The notes under the pieces are model-generated. The model did no database searches. It was not told the origin of the DNA and was given only the letters and a program-made list of their open reading frames with translations. A stretch of 64,000 nt of DNA from Streptomyces sp. ISL-43. Its GTDB lineage: Bacteria > Actinomycetota > Actinomycetes > Streptomycetales > Streptomycetaceae. The position numbers and the translations under genes are program-made. Where the stretch lies: the NCBI RefSeq assembly GCF_018614195.1, contig NZ_JAGGOT010000028.1, forward strand, positions 149,195 to 213,194, read 5' to 3'. Of this stretch, positions 49,663 through 57,419 are shown piece after piece (position 1 is the stretch's first letter; each line of letters opens with the position of its first letter).

Positions 49663-50766
49663 GTGAGACGCCGACGCGAGGACCCGGGCTGGCTGGGCGG
49701 GGCGCCGCCACCGCGCTGGGCCCGGTTCGCGCCCGCGGTGGCCCTGGTCGTGCTGGTCTGCGCGCAGCGCGCCACCCCGGGCGACGTCGAGCTCGGCTAC
49801 TTCCTGGCCGGACTCCCCCCGGTGGCCGCCTTCGCGTACGGCGCCGCCGGGACGGCCGTCTTCGCCGGCTTGGTCCTGCTCCTCCTCGGCCTCCCCGAGA
49901 TCGGCATCGCGCACGCCCGCGGCTCCGACCTGGCCACCGTCGCGGCGATCTGCCTGCTCAGCGTGGTCGTCGCCTGGGTCCGAAAACACCGGGACGCGCA
50001 GCTCGTCAGCGTCCGCACCGTCGCGGAGGCCGCGCAGCTCGCCGTCCTGCCGCCCGTCCCCGAGCTGGTGGGGGACGTCCGCTGCGAAGGCCTGTACCGG
50101 GCGGCCCAGCGCGGCACCCTGGTCGGCGGCGACCTGTACGACGTACGGGTCGGGCCCTTCGGCGTGCGCGCGGTGGTCGGCGACGTCCAGGGCCACGGCC
50201 TCGCCGCCGTGGGCACCGTGGCCTCGCTGCTCGGCGCCTTCCGCGAGGGCGTCCTGGACGACGCCGAGCTCACGGCGGTGGCGGCCCGGCTGGACCGGCG
50301 GCTGCTGGCGGACTCGGCGGCCGAGTCGGTGGCGCACGCGGAGCTGTTCGCGACGGCGGTGCTCCTGGAGTTCCCGCCCGGGCTGGACCTCGTACGGATC
50401 GTGTCGTGCGGGCACCCGCCGGCGCTGCTGCTACGGGACTTCGCGGTCTCGGAACTCGACGTGGAGCCGGGCCCCCCTCTCGGCCTGGGCCTGGCCGGCC
50501 CGCCCCCGGCGGCCCCGACCGAGCTCCAGGTGCGGCCCGGGGACCGGGTGCTGCTGTACACGGACGGGGTGACGGAGGCGCGCGACGCGACGGGGCACTT
50601 CTACCCGCTGGCCGCACGGGTGCCCGTACTGGCGACGGACCCGGCGGGGCTGGCCCGGGCGGTGTGGCGGGACTTGGCGTCCTTCAGCGGGGGCGGGCCG
50701 CGCGACGACGTGGCGCTGCTGATCCTGTCCCTGGACGAGGAGCCGGACGGTGGCGGCGCACGATGA
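49663..50766 (+). CDS. membrane-bound PP2C/SpoIIE-type phosphatase
   Basis: 367 residues. Three or four helices in the first 105 residues anchor the protein; a PPM/SpoIIE domain follows (about 125-355) with LVGGDLYDVRVGPFGVRAVVGDVQGHGLAAV (metal-binding Asp residues), VSCGHPPALLL, LYTDGVTEARD and GPRDDVALLIL. In Streptomyces such phosphatases act on anti-sigma-factor antagonists; no partner is encoded nearby. GGTGGAGGGG precedes the GTG closely. Confidence 0.92.
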   Translation: MRRRREDPGWLGGAPPPRWARFAPAVALVVLVCAQRATPGDVELGYFLAGLPPVAAFAYGAAGTAVFAGLVLLLLGLPEIGIAHARGSDLATVAAICLLSVVVAWVRKHRDAQLVSVRTVAEAAQLAVLPPVPELVGDVRCEGLYRAAQRGTLVGGDLYDVRVGPFGVRAVVGDVQGHGLAAVGTVASLLGAFREGVLDDAELTAVAARLDRRLLADSAAESVAHAELFATAVLLEFPPGLDLVRIVSCGHPPALLLRDFAVSELDVEPGPPLGLGLAGPPPAAPTELQVRPGDRVLLYTDGVTEARDATGHFYPLAARVPVLATDPAGLARAVWRDLASFSGGGPRDDVALLILSLDEEPDGGGAR

Positions 50767-50790
50767 GGACGCCGGCCACCCATTCGGCCC

Positions 50791-50829
50791 TCGGAAGGCT
50801 TCGGAAAGGTTCGGAAGGGCTTCGGAAAG
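50791..50829. repeat. 10-bp tandem repeats after the PP2C gene
   Basis: TCGGAAGGCT, TCGGAAAGGT and TCGGAAGGGC follow each other without gaps, then TTCGGAAAGC. About 70 bp later (50898-50922) the unit CCGGCCGCGG is also repeated at 10 bp. Both lie in the gap between convergent genes and could form a terminator or be replication slippage products. Confidence 0.6.
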
Positions 50830-50921
50830 CCGCGGCCGCGGCCCGAGGAACAGGGCCACGGCTACGGCTACGGCTTCCCGAAGCTCCCGAGGCGTGACCG
50901 GCCGCGGCCGGCCGCGGCCGG

Positions 50922-51185
50922 CTACTCGGCGTCGCGGATGAAGGAACGGACGAGCTTGCACGTGACGTTGGACGGCCGGCGGATCCCCGTCCGGACGGCC
51001 ATCGTGCGGATCTTGCGGTTGGTGGCGCGCTGAGCGTCATACGTGCCCGAGTCCAGCAGCGATATCGCGAGCCGCATCGCCTTCAGGTGCCGGTTGTGGC
51101 TCTCGTACCACTCGCGGGGCAGCCCCGCCGGCAGCGGCTTCTTCTTGACGGGCTCGACGGCGTGAAGGGCCATGGCAGTGGCCAT
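50922..51185 (-). CDS. small basic conserved protein
   Basis: 87 residues, basic, likely helical: LPREWYESHNRHLKAMRLAISLLDSGTYDAQRATNRKIRTMAVRTGIRRPSNVTCKLVRSFIRD. No known domain is recognised. GGGAGG lies six bases before the ATG, so the start is well placed; it has the base composition of a real gene. The positive charge and size are compatible with nucleic-acid binding, but that is only a possibility. It is divergent from the ArsC-like gene and convergent with the PP2C gene. Confidence 0.72.
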   Translation of the reverse strand: MATAMALHAVEPVKKKPLPAGLPREWYESHNRHLKAMRLAISLLDSGTYDAQRATNRKIRTMAVRTGIRRPSNVTCKLVRSFIRDAE

Positions 51186-51291
51186 CTACAGCCTCCCAAA
51201 CGGTAGTTGGCTTCCTGTCGTTCTCCCTCGATTTTACCGGCGACCACTGACAAAGGACCTGGCCAGGCGCCGCCTCGCTAGGCTTTCGGGC

Positions 51292-51663
51292 ATGGAGATC
51301 TGGATCAACCCCGCCTGCTCGAAGTGCCGCGGCGCACTGACCCTGCTGGACGCGGAGGGTGCCGAGTACACCGTCCGCCGCTACCTGGAGGACGTCCCTT
51401 CCGAGACCGAGATCCGCGAGGTCCTGGCCCGCCTGGGCCTGGCGCCGTGGGACATCACCCGCACCTCGGACCCGCTCGCCAAGGAGACCGGTGTACGGGA
51501 CCTCCCGCGCGAGGAGACCGACGAGGCCCGCGACCGCTGGATCAGCCACCTGGCGGCCCACCCGAAGCTGATCCAGCGCCCGATCATCACGGCCCAGGAC
51601 GGCACGGCGGTCGTGGCCCGCACGGAGGAGGCGGTGCGGGACGCCCTGTCGCGGAAGGGGTAG
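51292..51663 (+). CDS. ArsC/Spx-family thioredoxin-fold protein
   Basis: 123 residues. The active-site CxxC in INPACSKCRGALTLLDAEG and the ArsC-type IRTSDPLAKETGVR and HPKLIQRPII segments are present. Members reduce arsenate with glutaredoxin or act as regulators (Spx). The two-Cys site is typical of the ArsC/YffB group; arsenate reduction is not assured, since no ars genes are nearby. TAGGCT is seven bases before the ATG and no Shine-Dalgarno is seen, so it is probably leaderless. Confidence 0.88.
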   Translation: MEIWINPACSKCRGALTLLDAEGAEYTVRRYLEDVPSETEIREVLARLGLAPWDITRTSDPLAKETGVRDLPREETDEARDRWISHLAAHPKLIQRPIITAQDGTAVVARTEEAVRDALSRKG

Positions 51664-51827
51664 GGGCCGGGGGGTGCGGGGGGCCTGGGGTGCGGGGGGC
51701 CTGGCGTGCGGGGGGCCTGGGGGCGGCGTTCCGGACACCGCCCGCTCACCCGGACCCCACGTCGCACCCCCTACGCTGGCCAGAGCCATCCCAAATGGGT
51801 ACAAACCAGCTCCAAGGACCAGCCTCC

Positions 51828-52370
51828 GTGACCGAACAGCCGCCGCAGGCCTCACCACAGCCCCCGCAGCCCGCCTCTCCGCTCCCCCCGCCCAGGCGGG
51901 GGGCCGACTGGATGTTCGGCGGCGTCTACGGGACGGTCCTTGCCAGCGGCCTGCTTGCCGCGCTCGACCAGAAGGGCGGCGAGTACACGCCCTTCTACGA
52001 CGCCAGCTGGGTGCTCGTCACCGCCGCCACCGCCGGGCTCGCTCACGGGTACTCCCACCACATGAGCACCCACCACGACGGCTCCGCCCGCCATCGGTGG
52101 CGGCTGCTCGCGCGGGCGCTGTGGAACGAGTGGCCGATGATCGCGGCCACCCTTCCCACCGTCCTGCTGCTGCTCGTCGCCGGGCTCGCCCACTGGGACT
52201 CGCACGGAGTCACCGCCATCGGGCTCGGCCTGAACACCGCGCTGCTGTTCGCCTGGGGCTCCTTCGTGGCGCTCCGGGTCGGCTACAAGGTCCGCTCCGC
52301 GGTCCTGATCGGCGTCGCGGACGCCACCATCGGGCTGGCGATCATCGTGGCCAATGCCCTGATCAAGTAG
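51828..52370 (+). CDS. four-helix membrane protein of unknown function
   Basis: 180 residues. A Pro/Gln-rich N-terminus (1-28) is followed by four helices. The second segment has the His-rich GLAHGYSHHMSTHHDGSARHRW, suggesting metal binding or a pH sensor; the third is TLPTVLLLLVAGLAHW. No family is recognised. GTG at 51828 has AAGGA nine bases upstream; an ATG at 51795 in frame has no ribosome site. It is convergent with the Gfo/Idh gene. In front is a low-complexity stretch of repeated GGGGCCTGG near 51664-51725. Confidence 0.68.
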   Translation: MTEQPPQASPQPPQPASPLPPPRRGADWMFGGVYGTVLASGLLAALDQKGGEYTPFYDASWVLVTAATAGLAHGYSHHMSTHHDGSARHRWRLLARALWNEWPMIAATLPTVLLLLVAGLAHWDSHGVTAIGLGLNTALLFAWGSFVALRVGYKVRSAVLIGVADATIGLAIIVANALIK

Positions 52371-52404
52371 CCGTGATCACAGCGGTCACCGGCCCGAACG
52401 CACG

Positions 52405-53352
52405 TCAGCCCGGGAGCTGTCCCTCCGCCTCCGCCAGGATCTCCGTCAGCCGGGCCCCGAACTCCGCCCCCCGGTCGTCCGGGACCCCCGTACGCGCCGC
52501 GGTGAGCAGCGCGTCCAGCGCGCGGCCGTAGGCGGCCGGGACGTTGCTCCACTCCGGCAGGCCGAAGACGCCCGCGGCGCCGCGCAGCTCCAGGCCCACT
52601 CCGGCGGCCGCACGCGGGGAGCTCAGACTGAGGACGGCGGTGCTGGCCGCACCGGAGGTGTGACGCAGGGCCAGTTGGACCATGTCGGACGGGCCGCGGG
52701 TGGCGCTGACCGAGGTGACGTCGCCGAGGACCGGGATGAGTACGGACAGGGCGTGCGGGCCGACGTCCCACAGCCCGCCCTTGGCCTTGCGCCAGGGCGA
52801 GTCCGCGTAGGCGCTGGGTTCTCCGTCGGGCGGGAAGACGGCGCCGAGCCAGTGCGCGGCGGCGGTGAACCAGCCCGAGCGCTCCGCCTGCTCCGCGACC
52901 CAGCCGGCGGTCGGCTCGGCGAAGCGGAGGGTGAGGAAGACGACGGAGGCGACCTCGTGCGCGACGACGGCGTCGGCGATGGCGCGGGCGGCGGCGGGGG
53001 TCGTGGCGACGGGCTTGTCGAGCAGCAGATGGCATCCGGCGGCGGCCGCGCGCACGGCGAGCGGGGCCTGCACGTCGGGCGGCAGGGCGAAGGCCACGAC
53101 GTCACAGTCGGCGAACAGCGCGTCGGGGTCTTCGTACACCTTCACGCCGTACTCGCGGGCGAGCTCGGCCGCGGCATCGGGCCGCCGGCCCCAGACGCCG
53201 GCGAATTCGGAGCCGGGGTGCGCGGCGAGCGCGGGGGCGTGGGTGCGGTGGGCCCAGGGGCCGGTACCCAGCAGTCCGACGCGGGGGCGGGGCCCGGGAG
53301 CGGCCTCTTCGGCGGCATCTCCGGCGGACTTCACATCGTACGAAATGCTCAC
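52405..53352 (-). CDS. Gfo/Idh/MocA-family oxidoreductase
   Basis: 315 residues. The N-terminal Rossmann motif is VGLLGTGPWAHRTHAPALAAHPG, followed by FAGVWGRRPDAA and the EKP-like catalytic segment as LLLDKPVATT (Asp-Lys-Pro in place of Glu-Lys-Pro). The C-terminal domain is alpha/beta as in sugar and inositol dehydrogenases. The substrate is unknown. GTG at 53352 gives the full N-terminus. It is divergent from glnII, so the GlnR operator lies between the two genes and could affect both. Confidence 0.88.
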   Translation of the reverse strand: MSISYDVKSAGDAAEEAAPGPRPRVGLLGTGPWAHRTHAPALAAHPGSEFAGVWGRRPDAAAELAREYGVKVYEDPDALFADCDVVAFALPPDVQAPLAVRAAAAGCHLLLDKPVATTPAAARAIADAVVAHEVASVVFLTLRFAEPTAGWVAEQAERSGWFTAAAHWLGAVFPPDGEPSAYADSPWRKAKGGLWDVGPHALSVLIPVLGDVTSVSATRGPSDMVQLALRHTSGAASTAVLSLSSPRAAAGVGLELRGAAGVFGLPEWSNVPAAYGRALDALLTAARTGVPDDRGAEFGARLTEILAEAEGQLPG

Positions 53353-53429
53353 CTGCCCAGTCTGCCCCACCCGGACGGGTGTCCGGACGCCAACCCGCAC
53401 AGCCGCTCCCACCTGCGGCGTAAACCTCG

Positions 53430-53467
53430 GTAACACGGGGTTCACACACGGGCAACGGAAGAGAAAT
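53430..53467 (+). promoter_or_regulatory. GlnR operator upstream of glnII
   Basis: Four elements at exact 11-bp spacing: GTAAC-N6-TTCAC-N6-GCAAC-N6-GAAAT, close to the GlnR consensus, about 105 bp before the glnII start. It is less perfect than the glnA site. A TACACC near 53490 may be the -10 box. Confidence 0.75.
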
Positions 53468-53571
53468 CGCGAGCGGGCACGCTGCGGTCTACACCGCAGA
53501 ACGAATGCGCAGCACGTGACCGCAGCACCCGCAGAGTCTGCGCCGGAGCGACGCACCGAAGGATGGGGCCC

Positions 53572-54591
53572 GTGAGCTACAAGGCTGAGTACATCTGGAT
53601 CGACGGAACCGAGCCGACGGCGAAGCTGCGCTCCAAGACGAGGATCCTGGCGGACGGCGACGCGCTGCCGATCTGGGGCTTCGACGGATCGAGCACCAAC
53701 CAGGCCGAGGGCCACGCCTCCGACCGCGTGCTCCAGCCGGTGTTCTCCTGCCCGGACCCGATCCGCGGCGGCGACAACGTCCTCGTCATGTGCGAGGTCC
53801 TGAACATCGACATGACCCCGCACGAGTCGAACACCCGCGCACTGCTGCGTCCGATCGCCGAGAAGTTCGGGGCGCAGGCCCCCATCTTCGGCATCGAGCA
53901 GGAGTACACCTTCTTCGACGGCACCCGCCCGCTCGGCTTCCCGGTCAACGGCTTCCCGGCCGCGCAGGGCGGCTACTACTGCGGCGTCGGCTCGGACGAG
54001 ATCTTCGGCCGCGAGATCGTCGAGAAGCACCTGGACCACTGCCTCACGGCGGGCCTGGCGATCTCCGGCATCAACGCCGAGGTCATGCCCGGCCAGTGGG
54101 AGTTCCAGGTCGGCCCGGTCGGCCCCCTGGAGGTCTCCGACCAGCTGTGGATCGCGCGCTGGCTGCTCTACCGCACCGCCGAGGACTTCAACGTCTCCGC
54201 GACGCTGAACCCGAAGCCGGTCAAGGGCGACTGGAACGGCGCGGGCGCGCACACCAACTTCTCCACGAAGGCGATGCGCGAGGACTACCGCGCGATCATC
54301 TCCGCGTGCGAGTCGCTGGGCGAGGGCAGCAAGCCGCTGGACCACGTCAAGAACTACGGCGCGGGCATCGACGAGCGTCTGACGGGTCTGCACGAGACCG
54401 CCCCGTGGAACGAGTTCAGCTACGGCGTCTCGGACCGCGGCGCTTCCGTCCGCATCCCGTGGCAGGTGGAGAAGGACGGCAAGGGCTACATCGAGGACCG
54501 CCGCCCGAACGCGAACGTGGACCCGTACGTGGTGACCCGTCTGATCACGGACACCTGCTGCGCCGCCCTGGAGAAGGACGGCCTGGTCTGA
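53572..54591 (+). CDS. glnII: glutamine synthetase type II
   Basis: 339 residues, the eukaryote-like GSII that occurs in Streptomyces, Frankia and rhizobia. Signatures are YKAEYIWIDGTEPTAKLRSKT, LPIWGFDGSSTNQAEGHASD, FGIEQEYTFFD, GINAEVMPGQWEFQVGP, VKGDWNGAGAHTNFSTKAMR and RRPNANVDPYVV. GTG at 53572 was chosen because AAGGA lies nine bases upstream; an ATG three codons earlier overlaps that site. It is not adenylylated as GSI is. A GlnR operator lies upstream and a terminator downstream. Confidence 0.96.
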   Translation: MSYKAEYIWIDGTEPTAKLRSKTRILADGDALPIWGFDGSSTNQAEGHASDRVLQPVFSCPDPIRGGDNVLVMCEVLNIDMTPHESNTRALLRPIAEKFGAQAPIFGIEQEYTFFDGTRPLGFPVNGFPAAQGGYYCGVGSDEIFGREIVEKHLDHCLTAGLAISGINAEVMPGQWEFQVGPVGPLEVSDQLWIARWLLYRTAEDFNVSATLNPKPVKGDWNGAGAHTNFSTKAMREDYRAIISACESLGEGSKPLDHVKNYGAGIDERLTGLHETAPWNEFSYGVSDRGASVRIPWQVEKDGKGYIEDRRPNANVDPYVVTRLITDTCCAALEKDGLV

Positions 54592-54615
54592 GACCAGCCG
54601 CTCCCCAGTACGCCC

Positions 54616-54652
54616 CGACGCCCGCCGAGCCCCCGTGGCCCGGCGGGCGTCG
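54616..54652 (+). terminator. terminator of glnII
   Basis: CGACGCCCGCCG (54616-54627) pairs perfectly with CGGCGGGCGTCG (54641-54652) around a 13-nt loop, 24 bp after the stop. Confidence 0.85.
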
Positions 54653-54808
54653 CCGCGTCACCCGGCAAGGGCCGCCGGCGGTGGGGCTGGAGCGGCTTTG
54701 GGACGGATCCGACCAGGATGCGATACGGGTGGCCGGCCCGGACGGGCGGAGGCGGCCGGCGGGGTGACGGTTTGTCGGGATTGCAACGGTCCGTTCATGG
54801 CATGATCA

Positions 54809-54825
54809 CGGAATATGAGATTCCG
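54809..54825. promoter_or_regulatory. inverted repeat before the small ORF and winged-helix gene
   Basis: CGGAAT-N5-ATTCCG is a perfect inverted repeat in the otherwise empty stretch 54653-54882. The neighbouring TTGCAA (54781-54786) may be a -35 box, but I find no convincing -10 at the right spacing. It could be an operator for the winged-helix protein encoded downstream. Confidence 0.4.
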
Positions 54826-54882
54826 CTCCATGGACTGAGACGGAGTCTGCCCGGGCGCCCGCGCATCTGCTTGAATGGGGCC

Positions 54883-55002
54883 ATGGCCGGCTACTCGCAC
54901 ACCTCGACAGGTCGCAGCGACCTCGAGCCGTTCTGGCCTTCCCGTCAGGACCACGATTTCGACCGGGCGTGTTGCCGCGCGAAGAACGCGCCGGCCCTCT
55001 AA
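54883..55002 (+). CDS. small upstream ORF, possible leader peptide
   Basis: 39 residues (begins MAGYSHTSTGRSDLEPFW, with WPSRQDHDFDRACCRAKNA near the end). Third codon positions are about 85% G or C, as in translated frames. It ends 120 bp before the winged-helix gene. The adjacent Cys-Cys-Arg near the C-terminus resembles streptomycete attenuator-like leader peptides. The ATG has only a weak GGGG just before it. Translation of this ORF could regulate the downstream gene, but no clear alternative hairpins are seen. Confidence 0.4.
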   Translation: MAGYSHTSTGRSDLEPFWPSRQDHDFDRACCRAKNAPAL

Positions 55003-55121
55003 AGCCTCCGGGACCTCCCGAACGACCTTCCCCGAGGCCTTCGGTCTGCGCGGTACGACACAAGACGACGCCTGTACGTACGTCTCCTGCCGACCACTCC
55101 GCGTGAAAGAGCTGACCACTC

Positions 55122-55712
55122 ATGCCGAACACCCGTTCCTTCGTTTCCGCCTCCGCTGCGACCGCTCCCCTGACCTACCCGACCTTCCCGCCCAGTCCGC
55201 GCCACCGCCTGCGGTCCGTGGACCGGGACGAGGCGGCCCGTGTCGTGGACTTCCTCCCGCCCGGCGCCACCTGGCTGCCCGCCCCCGCGCACACCCTGCC
55301 CACCCTGCCCGGGCAGCCGCCGATGGTCGGCTACCTGGTGCTCGTACCGGCCGACCAGCAGCCGCCGATCGCCTTCTCCCCGCAGTCCGTTCCCGCCGCC
55401 CCGGCCCCCGAGGCGGCGGCCCTCACCGGTGACTCCCTGGTCCGCATCGACCCCGCCCGGCGCACCGCCGAGGTGGACGGGCAGGTCCTGGACCTGACGT
55501 ACCTGGAGTTCGAGCTGCTGGCCCACCTGGTCGCACACCCGCACCGGGTGCACAGCCGGGACCAGCTGGTGACCACGGTCTGGGGCTACGGGCACGTCGG
55601 CGACGGCCGGACCGTCGACGTCCACGTCGCGCGGCTGCGCCGCAAGCTGGGCGCCTCCCACCGCGGTGCGATCCAGACCGTGCGCCGGGTGGGGTACAAG
55701 TACGCCCCCTGA
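55122..55712 (+). CDS. orphan OmpR-type winged-helix regulator without receiver
   Basis: 196 residues. The C-terminal 95 residues form an OmpR/PhoB DNA-binding domain: LVRIDPARRTAEVDGQVLDLTYLEFELLAHLVAHPHRVHSRDQLVTTVWGYGHVGDGRTVDVHVARLRRKLG and QTVRRVGYKY. The N-terminal 100 residues are Pro/Ala-rich and contain no phosphoacceptor receiver domain, so activity is not controlled by a histidine kinase in the usual way. The gene follows a small ORF and lies convergent with the PepSY gene. Confidence 0.88.
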   Translation: MPNTRSFVSASAATAPLTYPTFPPSPRHRLRSVDRDEAARVVDFLPPGATWLPAPAHTLPTLPGQPPMVGYLVLVPADQQPPIAFSPQSVPAAPAPEAAALTGDSLVRIDPARRTAEVDGQVLDLTYLEFELLAHLVAHPHRVHSRDQLVTTVWGYGHVGDGRTVDVHVARLRRKLGASHRGAIQTVRRVGYKYAP

Positions 55713-55752
55713 GCGCACTTATGACGGATCGGCACACGTGATGACATGACGG

Positions 55753-55786
55753 CGGGCCCGTACTCACGAGGGGGAGTACGGGCCCG
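55753..55786. terminator. terminator between winged-helix and PepSY genes
   Basis: CGGGCCCGTACTC (55753-55765) pairs perfectly with GAGTACGGGCCCG (55774-55786) around an 8-nt loop, between convergent genes. Confidence 0.87.
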
Positions 55787-55817
55787 TTCTCACGTGACCT
55801 GGCGGGCCCGGGCCGAC

Positions 55818-57341
55818 CTAGAGCGACCTGGAGCGGCGCGACGCGGCGAAGCCCAGCGCCAGGTCCGCCGCCAGGAACACCAGCAGGCTGATCCCGAGCA
55901 GCGGCAGGAACCAGCCCACGACGGCCGTCACGGCGGCCGGCGGGAGCAGCACCGTCACCGGGAGCTTGCGCCACGCCCCGCGCGGCTGGGGGCGGCCGAC
56001 CGAGAGCCGGCGGTCCTTGGTCGGGCGGCGCAGCCACCACATGCGGTAGCCCCAGACGACCATGAACATCACCAGGACCGCCAGCGCGGCCAGCGCCAGC
56101 TGGTTGGCGAGCCCGAAGGTCAGGCCCATGTGCAGGTCGATGCCGTAGCGGGTCAGCTTGGCGGGGAGCGGGTGGTCGGCGAAGCGGAGTTCGTCCATGA
56201 CCCGGCCGTCGGCGGGGTCGACGGAGACCGCGTCCAGATGCACCGGCACCTGCTTGTCCTGCTCCTTGACCACGTACCCCTTGCCCTTGGCGGGCAGGGT
56301 GATCCGGAGGTACTCGGTGACCCCGGCGGCGCGCGCCGCCGCCACCGCGCCGTCGATGCCGATGGCGTCGGCCGGGGTGGGCGGCGCCGCCTGCGCACCG
56401 TCGGCCGCGCCGTGCCCGGCGTGCTCCCCGCCCGCGTCGGCGGCCGGGGCGCCGCCGACCTTGGCGGAGACGGCCGGGGTGGCACCGCCGAGGCCGTCCT
56501 TGAGTTCCCCGATGTTCTCGCCGGCGTACTTCGACCAGGTCAGGCCGGTGGCGGAGAGGCCGACGAGGCCGATGGCGATCCAGACGCCGACGGAGCCGTG
56601 CCAGGACAGGGTCCCCCGCCGGCCGGAGGCCTTGCGGTCGGGTACGACGAGCGCGGCCCTGCGGGTGCGCCGGCGGCCGATCCACAGCGCGAGCCCGCCG
56701 AGTACGACCACCCACAGCCAGCTCGCGGCGAGCTCGCTGTAGTTCCGGCCGGACTCCCCCAGCTGGAGGCTGGAGTGGAACTCGCTCAGCCACGCCCGCA
56801 GCGGCAGCGCGTCACCGACGGTGGTGAGCTTCCCGCGGACCTCGGCCGTATACGGATCGACGAACACGGTGAGGGTTTCGCCCTCGGCGAGTCCCGGGCT
56901 CTCCATGATCACCCGAGTGGTGGCGTCCGCCTCGGGCGCGGGCCACACGGACGACACCTCGCCCTGGGGCGCGGCGTTCTTGGCCGCGTCCACCTGGGCA
57001 CTGAGCGGCAGCGCGCTCGCGCCGACGCGGTCGACCGTCAGCTCGTCGGAGTAGAGGATCTTCTCGGCCTGCCAGGAGCCGGCGTAGAGCAGCCCGGTGG
57101 TGGCGGCGACGAACAGCAGCGGGGCTATCAGCACCCCGGCGTAGAAGTGCAGGCGCAGGAGCAGCGGGCGTACGGCGGCCCAGGTGCCGCCGCTTCGGGC
57201 GGGGGTCGCCGCGGAGCCCGCGTCGGTTCCGGCTTCGGTTTCGGTTGCGGCTTCGTTTTCGGTTGCGGCTTCGGTTCCGGCTTCGGTTTCCGGTGCTTCG
57301 GGGTCCGCTGGGCGGGCTTCCCGGACGTCGTCGAGAGACAT
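55818..57341 (-). CDS. PepSY-domain transmembrane protein
   Basis: 507 residues. A soluble N-terminus of about 45 residues is built of repeated Glu-Ala-Thr segments. Helices follow: LRLHFYAGVLIAPLLFVAATTGLLYAG, a middle pair near 210-260, and later ones at VLVMFMVVWGYRMWW and the C-terminal end. Outer loops hold PepSY-like segments (VIMESPGLAEGETLTVFVDPYTAEVRGKLT). Such proteins are often linked to iron or heme reduction. The Met/His-rich membrane protein gene 78 bp upstream on the same strand is probably co-transcribed, which suggests metal handling. Confidence 0.88.
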   Translation of the reverse strand: MSLDDVREARPADPEAPETEAGTEAATENEAATETEAGTDAGSAATPARSGGTWAAVRPLLLRLHFYAGVLIAPLLFVAATTGLLYAGSWQAEKILYSDELTVDRVGASALPLSAQVDAAKNAAPQGEVSSVWPAPEADATTRVIMESPGLAEGETLTVFVDPYTAEVRGKLTTVGDALPLRAWLSEFHSSLQLGESGRNYSELAASWLWVVVLGGLALWIGRRRTRRAALVVPDRKASGRRGTLSWHGSVGVWIAIGLVGLSATGLTWSKYAGENIGELKDGLGGATPAVSAKVGGAPAADAGGEHAGHGAADGAQAAPPTPADAIGIDGAVAAARAAGVTEYLRITLPAKGKGYVVKEQDKQVPVHLDAVSVDPADGRVMDELRFADHPLPAKLTRYGIDLHMGLTFGLANQLALAALAVLVMFMVVWGYRMWWLRRPTKDRRLSVGRPQPRGAWRKLPVTVLLPPAAVTAVVGWFLPLLGISLLVFLAADLALGFAASRRSRSL

Positions 57342-57419
57342 GGGTGTTCCTAGGTGTTGGCGAAGACATGGGTGACCGGCCCCAGGTCCCGCCTCCTCAC
57401 CGAGGAGTGCGCCGTTCGG

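Noticed and set aside
51664..51730. GGGGCCTGG repeats after the ArsC-like gene as a regulatory array
   Set aside because: A short G-rich low-complexity run with irregular spacing; no palindrome or link to a promoter.
57338..57375. Two copies of GACATGGGTG between the PepSY and Met-rich genes
   Set aside because: One copy includes the PepSY start codon region; two 10-mers 28 bp apart are not enough to call an operator.
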